Assembly (NCBI GenBank): GCA_030596395.1 | Contig: JAUVKF010000029.1 | Location: 1 to 38,340, forward strand | DNA: 38,340 bases | Reading direction: 5' to 3' | DNA from: Chlorobiota bacterium | Lineage (GTDB): Bacteria > Bacteroidota > Bacteroidia > Bacteroidales > F082 | Part shown: one piece after another, positions 33,758 to 38,340 of the stretch | Numbering within the stretch: position 1 is the stretch's first letter | How the letters are laid out: each line of letters begins with the position of its first letter | The notes under the pieces: model-generated | The model's input: the letters and a program-made list of their open reading frames with translations, nothing else | Told to the model about the DNA's origin: nothing | The model's database searches: none | Translations under genes and position numbers: made by a program

Positions 33758-33887
33758 CTGTTTGGATTTTGTTTTTAGAATTTATTATGATGTATTTTTT
33801 GTCAGATCGAGGCATCCCGAGGCCTCGGGATAACGATGAGATGGCTAAAAAGACACATAAGAAAACTGAAGGATAAATTCCGAACAG
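33758..33887. repeat. MITE-like palindromic repeat with an 18-bp perfect core
   Basis: CTGTTTGGATTTT (33758-33770) and AAATTCCGAACAG (33875-33887) are inverted repeats (11 of 13 match). Centrally, ATCCCGAGGCCTCGGGAT (33814-33831) is a perfect 18-bp palindrome. The element has no reading frame and begins right after the pfkA stop codon, so it may also act as its terminator. It is likely a dispersed non-coding repeat. Confidence 0.6.
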
Positions 33888-33991
33888 CCTCTTTATTTAA
33901 CAATATGGATTAAACACTTAAAAAAAAGAATGATATTTATCCAATAAATCAATTACAATTACATTTAATTAACTAACTAAAAACTTAAATT

Positions 33992-34804
33992 ATGGAAAAC
34001 ATTGAAGAAATCACACAATGGTTGTACGACATGGCAATGGCCTATGGCTTAAAATTAATCGGAGCAATAGTCGTCCTTATTGTCGGCCTTTGGGTGATAA
34101 AGGCAATTCTGAAAGGAGTTAAGAAAGGGTTTGAAAAAAGAAACATGGACGAATCCTTACAACCTTTCCTTCTTAGCATGATCGGCATACTGCTTAAAGT
34201 TATGTTGCTTATCAGTGTCCTGACAATGGTCGGTATTCAGATGACCTCATTCATTGCTATTCTCGGTGCTGCAGGTTTGGCAGTTGGACTGGCCCTTTCA
34301 GGAACTTTACAAAATTTCGCAGGTGGGGTTATGATCCTTATTTTCAAACCATTTAAAGTTGGTGATTTTATTGATGCACAAGGTTATATGGGTGTTGTCA
34401 AAGAAATCCAGATTTTTATTACTATTCTTACCACACCCGATAACAAAACAGTAATTATTCCGAATGGGGGTTTATCCACCAGTTCGTTAACCAATTACAG
34501 TGCTGAGCCTACACGCCGTGTTAACTGGAGTTTTGGTATTGCCTATGGCGACAATTTCGACAAAGCCAAATTAATGATCCTTGAACTAATGAAAGCTGAC
34601 AGTAGAATCTTAACTGACCCGGAACCTTTTATTGTTCTTGGTGAAATGGCTGATAGTTCAGTAAATATAACTGCAAGAGGCTGGGTTAATGGCAGCGATT
34701 ATTGGGGGGTATTTTTTGATATGAACGAGAAGTTTTATAAACAAGCTGACAAACATGGGCTCAGCATTCCATTCCCGCAACTGGATGTACATCTTGATAA
34801 ATAA
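33992..34804 (+). CDS. MscS-family mechanosensitive channel
   Basis: This is a small-conductance mechanosensitive channel of 270 residues, protecting against osmotic downshock. Three transmembrane helices are visible at about 17-40, 58-81 and 86-112. The third, ILGAAGLAVGLALSGTLQNFAGGVMILIFKPF, holds the pore-lining Gly/Ala pattern and the FKxGDFI border of the beta domain. The C-terminal cage part follows (TTPDNKTVIIPNG, then SFGIAYGDNFDKA). It matches minimal MscS in length. Single-gene unit. Confidence 0.95.
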   Translation: MENIEEITQWLYDMAMAYGLKLIGAIVVLIVGLWVIKAILKGVKKGFEKRNMDESLQPFLLSMIGILLKVMLLISVLTMVGIQMTSFIAILGAAGLAVGLALSGTLQNFAGGVMILIFKPFKVGDFIDAQGYMGVVKEIQIFITILTTPDNKTVIIPNGGLSTSSLTNYSAEPTRRVNWSFGIAYGDNFDKAKLMILELMKADSRILTDPEPFIVLGEMADSSVNITARGWVNGSDYWGVFFDMNEKFYKQADKHGLSIPFPQLDVHLDK

Positions 34805-34849
34805 ATAGTCCGTTGTAACAAACGGCACCGCTTTATCGTCTGAAAGAAA

Positions 34850-34912
34850 AAGGCCACGAATGCACGAATTATTGTAACCAATCATATAATCCATTCGTGC
34901 ATTCGTGACCTT
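34850..34912. repeat. CACGAATG inverted repeat
   Basis: A 20-nt arm at 34850-34869 is mirrored at 34893-34912 with 19 of 20 bases complementary, around a 23-nt loop. Each arm is itself built of two CACGAAT units. Words of this kind recur between genes in Bacteroidota genomes. Here it may also terminate the mscS transcript, though no T-tract follows. Confidence 0.65.
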
Positions 34913-34929
34913 AATATGTTTACATATTA
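34912..34929. promoter_or_regulatory. 18-bp palindrome upstream of the OMP gene
   Basis: TAATATGT-TT-ACATATTA is a perfect 8-bp inverted repeat with a 2-bp centre, ending 19 nt before the OMP ATG at 34949. Its position suggests a regulator binding site. Confidence 0.5.
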
Positions 34930-34948
34930 CAAATAAGAATATACAACC

Positions 34949-35662
34949 ATGAAAAAACTAATTCTGATTCTGTTTATTATAACGGGGATTGCATTCCAGG
35001 CAAAATCACAAGTAAAGGTATATGCTTCCGGTGGCCCTGAAATTATCTTTTCCCTGGCTGAAATCGAAGACCAGGCAAGGTCGGGGAGTAACATACTTAG
35101 ATTTGTACCCTGGTTTAATGTACAGGTTAATGGTAATGTGGATTTCGGAAAACACTTCGGGTTTCTTTTCGGTGGAGCAATTCGTAACGTAGGGTTTATT
35201 TATGAATATTCTGATACTGAACCAGGGAGTAATGCCACTATCAAAAAGAAGTACAGAAATTACAACCTTGCCTTGCCGGTTGGTATCAAATTAGGTGTGA
35301 TGAATAGTTGGTTATTTTATGGAGGGTATGAAATTGAGTTTCCTTTTTCCTATAAAGAAAAAACGTTTATCAATGGTGTGAAACAGGATTCAAAAATTAC
35401 CGGTTGGTTTACTGGCCGTGTACCCTCATATTATAATTCAGTATTTGTTGGGGTTCAGTTTCCATATGGTTTCAGTATCAAGTTCAAATATTATTTATCT
35501 GAGTTTTTTAATCAGAATTTCAGGGCTCCGGATGGGGGACTTCCGTACATGGGTTTGAAATCAAACGTTTGGTATTTTTCTCTCAACTTTGGTATATTTA
35601 GAAACACCAGCGCCTATTACAAACAGAAATATCATAAAGAAGGAAAGAAAGAGTATTACTAG
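34949..35662 (+). CDS. outer-membrane beta-barrel protein (OMP_b-brl type)
   Basis: A signal peptide (MKKLILILFIITGIAFQAKSQ, cleavage after residue 21) precedes about 215 residues of alternating beta strands with aromatic girdles (FGFLFGGAIRNVGFIYEYSD, KYRNYNLALPVGIKLGVM, LFYGGYEIEFPFSYKEK). This fits a PorT or OMP_b-brl-type 8- to 10-strand barrel. The tail HKEGKKEYY is basic and does not end in the usual aromatic strand, so the last ~15 residues may be periplasmic. A palindrome at 34912-34929 precedes it. Function unknown. Confidence 0.8.
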   Translation: MKKLILILFIITGIAFQAKSQVKVYASGGPEIIFSLAEIEDQARSGSNILRFVPWFNVQVNGNVDFGKHFGFLFGGAIRNVGFIYEYSDTEPGSNATIKKKYRNYNLALPVGIKLGVMNSWLFYGGYEIEFPFSYKEKTFINGVKQDSKITGWFTGRVPSYYNSVFVGVQFPYGFSIKFKYYLSEFFNQNFRAPDGGLPYMGLKSNVWYFSLNFGIFRNTSAYYKQKYHKEGKKEYY

Positions 35663-35880
35663 TCAGACGAAAGTTTACATTTACTTTAGAATAAAACCGC
35701 ACATCAACGATCAATATTGCATTATTTGTTTGGAGAAATGGAGTATTTGAGTAGATATTTAGACTGGATTGAGGTTAATACTCCTCCAACACTCCGAAAT
35801 ATCAGTAAAAAAGATCCATTAATTTAAGCATTCATTTTCTGTAATAAAACACGCCTTTCCTTCCTGGCAAAGAAATTGTG

Positions 35881-35888
35881 TACTTTTG
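35881..35888 (+). promoter_or_regulatory. TAnnTTTG -7 element before the 734-aa exported protein
   Basis: TACTTTTG lies 43 nt upstream of the ATG at 35932; the -33 element is not clear. The location also supports ATG 35932 over ATG 35878. Confidence 0.4.
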
Positions 35889-35931
35889 TTTGCCGTTAAA
35901 TTTTAGCGCATATAAACGAAAAATCTTTAAT

Positions 35932-38136
35932 ATGAAAAACCTGTATTTTCTTTTTATCTTACTGGTCTATTCTTCAGCATTTTTATTTGCAGATGAAGAA
36001 ACAGGATTTCACTGGCCCAAGGAAATCGTTAAGAAGAAAGTAACCGTTACCTTATACCAGCCGCAGTACGATGCCTTTAAGAATAATGTTTTAGAAGGCA
36101 GGATGGCTTTGTCAGTCAGGCAAAAAGATAAGGATCTTATATTTGGGGCGCTGTGGTTTAAAGCCCGATTGGCTACTGATCTTGAACAAAGAACTGCAAT
36201 AATTGAGCGTATTGCAATTGAAAAAATTTATTTTCCGGGGGTTGAGGATACAACAAAAATTGAGCAATTGTCGGGCATCCTCACTGAAGAAATTGAATCA
36301 TGGGATGTGGTCATGTCGCTCGACCGCTTAACGGCAAGCTTGAAAGAAATTGAAGATTTGAAATCACTTTCGGAAAACCTGAACAATAACCCACCGGATA
36401 TTTATTTCAGGACAAAACCTTCAGTTTTGGTAAGTATTGATGGCGAAGCGAAATTAAAGGAAGTTGAAGGCGCAGGGTTTGAGTACGTTGTAAATACACC
36501 CTTTTTTATCGTGAAAGATTCAAAAGGTAAATATTATATCAAAGGCGGTAAGTTCTGGTATGTTTCAGGCAATGTTTCTTCAGGATATAAGCATACTGAA
36601 AAAGTACCTTCCGACATTGAAAAGTTTGCAAAAGATAATCTTCCTGAAGAGGAACTGGATTCAATTTCCCAAAGTATAACAGAAGCCCCCGACTTAATTG
36701 TTGTGACAAAACCATCGGAGCTGGTCACAACTGATGGCGAACCTGATTATGCCTCCATTGAAGAAACAACATTACTTTATGTGACAAACAGCGAAGAAGA
36801 TATCATCATGGATATTAATTCGCAGAACCATTACGTTCTGATCGCTGGAAGGTGGTATTATTCAAAAAGCCTGAATGATGGTGATTGGAAATTTGCAGAG
36901 CCGGAAAATTTACCGGAAGATTTCCCAAAAATTCCAGAGGATTCTGATATGGCCGATGTGCGTGCAAGTATTCCCGGAACACCCGAAGCCCAGGATGCCT
37001 TATTGGAACAGAATATTCCGCAAACGGCAACGGTTGACCGGAAAACTGCAAAAGTAGAAGTGCAATGGGATGGTGACCCGAAATTTGAAAAGATTGAAGG
37101 AACAGACGTTTCAGTAGCTAAGAATACGGATAAAACGGTTTTACTGATCAAGAAAAAATACTATTGTGTGGATGATGCCATCTGGTTTGTAGCCGATAAA
37201 CCAACAGGTCCGTGGATAGTGAGTGATGTGCGCCCCGATGAGGTTGACCAGATTCCACCCGAATCAGAAGCCTACAACGTGAAGTACGTTTACATTTATG
37301 AATCCACCCCGGAAGTTGTTTATGTGGGATATTTGCCCGGATACAACTATTCCTATGTTTATGGAGGATGTATTGTTTACGGAACAGGATATTATTACCA
37401 ACCATGGTATGGTTATTATTATTACCCACGACCGGTAACATTTGGTTTTGGTGTGCACTGGAATCCCTGGACAGGTTGGGGATTCTCATTTGGTTTCAGT
37501 TATGGCTGGGTTGGCTGGGGCTTTCATCCTTACAGAAGGGCATATTGGGGACCAAGAGGCTACCATGCTGGCTATCGGCACGGTTACCACAGAGGATATC
37601 ACCACGGTTATAATCGTGGTTATGCTCATGGTGCAAGGGCTGGTTATGCAGCGGGATCAAGAAACTCAAATGTTTATAAAAACCGCTCAACCGGGGTGAA
37701 AACATCCAACAGGGTACAAACAGGGCAGGCTAACAAAAACCTGAACAACAAGACACGTCCTTCCACAAAGCCAAACAATGTTTATACTGATAAGAAAGGA
37801 AACGTTTATCAACGCGACAAGAGTGGTAACTGGGAAAACAAAAACAACAAGGCCAGCCGTCCATCAACGCAGCCTTCGCAAAAACCAAGTCAGAAACCTT
37901 CACAGCAGCCTTCAACTCAGCAAAGAAATAAGGCTACTCAACAACCTTCTATGCAACAACAAAATAAAACTCGTCCTTCTTCCGGAATGTCTTCCCAACA
38001 GAAACAGCAGATGAATAATTCATACCAGAATCGTAGCACGGGCACGCAGAATTATAACCGTTCTCGCTCATCGGGTTATAGTGGTGGCAGTAGAAGTGGT
38101 AGTTCCCGTGGTGGTGGCGGTGGAAGAAGGAGATAA
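35932..38136 (+). CDS. large exported repeat protein with Gly/Tyr/His segment
   Basis: A signal peptide (MKNLYFLFILLVYSSAFLFA, 1-20) starts this 734-residue protein. Three ~70-residue repeats follow at about 153-225, 252-325 and 373-440; each has a VSIDGEAKLKEVEG-like element, a Tyr/Val strand and a [KR]-[FW]-[WY]-[YF] end (KFWYVS, RWYYSK, AIWFVA). A Tyr/Gly/Trp/His-rich segment (450-572) comes next, then a basic Ser/Thr/Gln/Asn/Pro-rich tail (575-734) ending in a Gly/Arg run. The layout resembles proteins annotated as carbohydrate-binding family V/XII, but binding is unproven. The start at 35932 begins the signal peptide; an ATG at 35878 would precede it. Confidence 0.8.
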   Translation: MKNLYFLFILLVYSSAFLFADEETGFHWPKEIVKKKVTVTLYQPQYDAFKNNVLEGRMALSVRQKDKDLIFGALWFKARLATDLEQRTAIIERIAIEKIYFPGVEDTTKIEQLSGILTEEIESWDVVMSLDRLTASLKEIEDLKSLSENLNNNPPDIYFRTKPSVLVSIDGEAKLKEVEGAGFEYVVNTPFFIVKDSKGKYYIKGGKFWYVSGNVSSGYKHTEKVPSDIEKFAKDNLPEEELDSISQSITEAPDLIVVTKPSELVTTDGEPDYASIEETTLLYVTNSEEDIIMDINSQNHYVLIAGRWYYSKSLNDGDWKFAEPENLPEDFPKIPEDSDMADVRASIPGTPEAQDALLEQNIPQTATVDRKTAKVEVQWDGDPKFEKIEGTDVSVAKNTDKTVLLIKKKYYCVDDAIWFVADKPTGPWIVSDVRPDEVDQIPPESEAYNVKYVYIYESTPEVVYVGYLPGYNYSYVYGGCIVYGTGYYYQPWYGYYYYPRPVTFGFGVHWNPWTGWGFSFGFSYGWVGWGFHPYRRAYWGPRGYHAGYRHGYHRGYHHGYNRGYAHGARAGYAAGSRNSNVYKNRSTGVKTSNRVQTGQANKNLNNKTRPSTKPNNVYTDKKGNVYQRDKSGNWENKNNKASRPSTQPSQKPSQKPSQQPSTQQRNKATQQPSMQQQNKTRPSSGMSSQQKQQMNNSYQNRSTGTQNYNRSRSSGYSGGSRSGSSRGGGGGRRR

Positions 38137-38239
38137 TAAATCCCATGTCCTGAAAATGAACACAAGGATGACTAATACATTAACTCCTAGGACACTAGTA
38201 ATAAGCTGTTTTAATAAGAGATTTTTAATGTAACTTAGC

Positions 38240-38266
38240 AATCCACCCTCTTGGATGGTGGATTTT
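38240..38266 (+). terminator. terminator after the 734-aa gene
   Basis: AATCCACC (38240-38247) pairs with GGTGGATT (38257-38264), followed by TT and a short T run. It is 104 nt after the stop codon of the exported protein. The following 70 bases (GAGTTGCGCAAG and on) hold no gene and run to the window end. Confidence 0.6.
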
Positions 38267-38340
38267 TGCAATAGAGTTGCGCAAGTAATAATAATACTCT
38301 GGATTGAACTTGCAATGTTTCTCGCGTGCATTGTTGTCGG

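Noticed and set aside
37148..37489. His/Arg-rich minus-strand frames under the 734-aa gene
   Set aside because: They are shadows of the Tyr/Gly/His-rich segment on the other strand.

Overview
The window reads as chromosomal DNA from a member of the Bacteroidota, most likely an environmental lineage in or near the Marinilabiliales/Bacteroidales. Supporting signs are several TAnnTTTG (-7) promoter motifs, weak or absent Shine-Dalgarno sequences, a TonB-dependent receptor with an N-terminal carboxypeptidase-regulatory-like domain, a PpiD-type isomerase, and the block coaX / outer-membrane protein / TPR protein / lptC / CNNM-CBS protein / ppiD. No species can be named from sequence alone.

Layout. 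(1) 1-6100: an exported protein with three acidic repeats behind a sigma-54-like promoter, a Nudix hydrolase, an SRAP (YedK/HMCES-type) protein, a large AsmA-family protein with a coiled-coil tail, and a LuxE-family acyl-protein synthetase on the opposite strand. (2) 6100-13350: a lipoprotein behind a promoter that implies an almost leaderless mRNA, a multi-pass membrane protein, a TonB-dependent receptor, and the cell-elongation pair mrdA (PBP2) and rodA. (3) 13432-21100, minus strand: ppiD, a CNNM/CBS protein, lptC, a TPR protein, an outer-membrane protein and coaX, mostly envelope biogenesis functions. (4) 21219-27838: a tRNA-Phe(GAA) gene whose 3' end is duplicated 6499 bp downstream. Between the two 14-bp repeats lies a compact integrated element with a tyrosine recombinase, an excisionase-like HTH protein, a probable replication initiator, small unknown proteins, three small exported or lipoprotein cargo genes, paired putative integrase arm sites at both ends, and its own terminator behind the tRNA. 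(5) 27905-31362: a NarL-type response regulator and TPR histidine kinase overlapping by 4 nt. They are divergent from a small secreted protein and a GIY-YIG-like protein, with CACTG/CAGTG half-sites in the shared intergenic region. (6) 31363-38340: a structured-RNA candidate with a terminator, a small membrane-anchored protein, a 6-phosphofructokinase of the Gly/Lys (mixed) active-site type, an MscS channel, an outer-membrane barrel and a 734-aa exported protein with three ~70-residue repeats, an aromatic/glycine/histidine segment and a basic low-complexity tail. Several nested palindromic, MITE-like intergenic repeats are scattered through the window.

The observations most worth following are the tRNA-Phe element with its arm sites, the sigma-54-type promoter driving the DDIPFNT-repeat exported protein, the two-component locus facing a secreted protein plus GIY-YIG-like gene, and the folded RNA candidate at 31461-31560. 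All functional statements come from motif recognition by eye; no database search was run.
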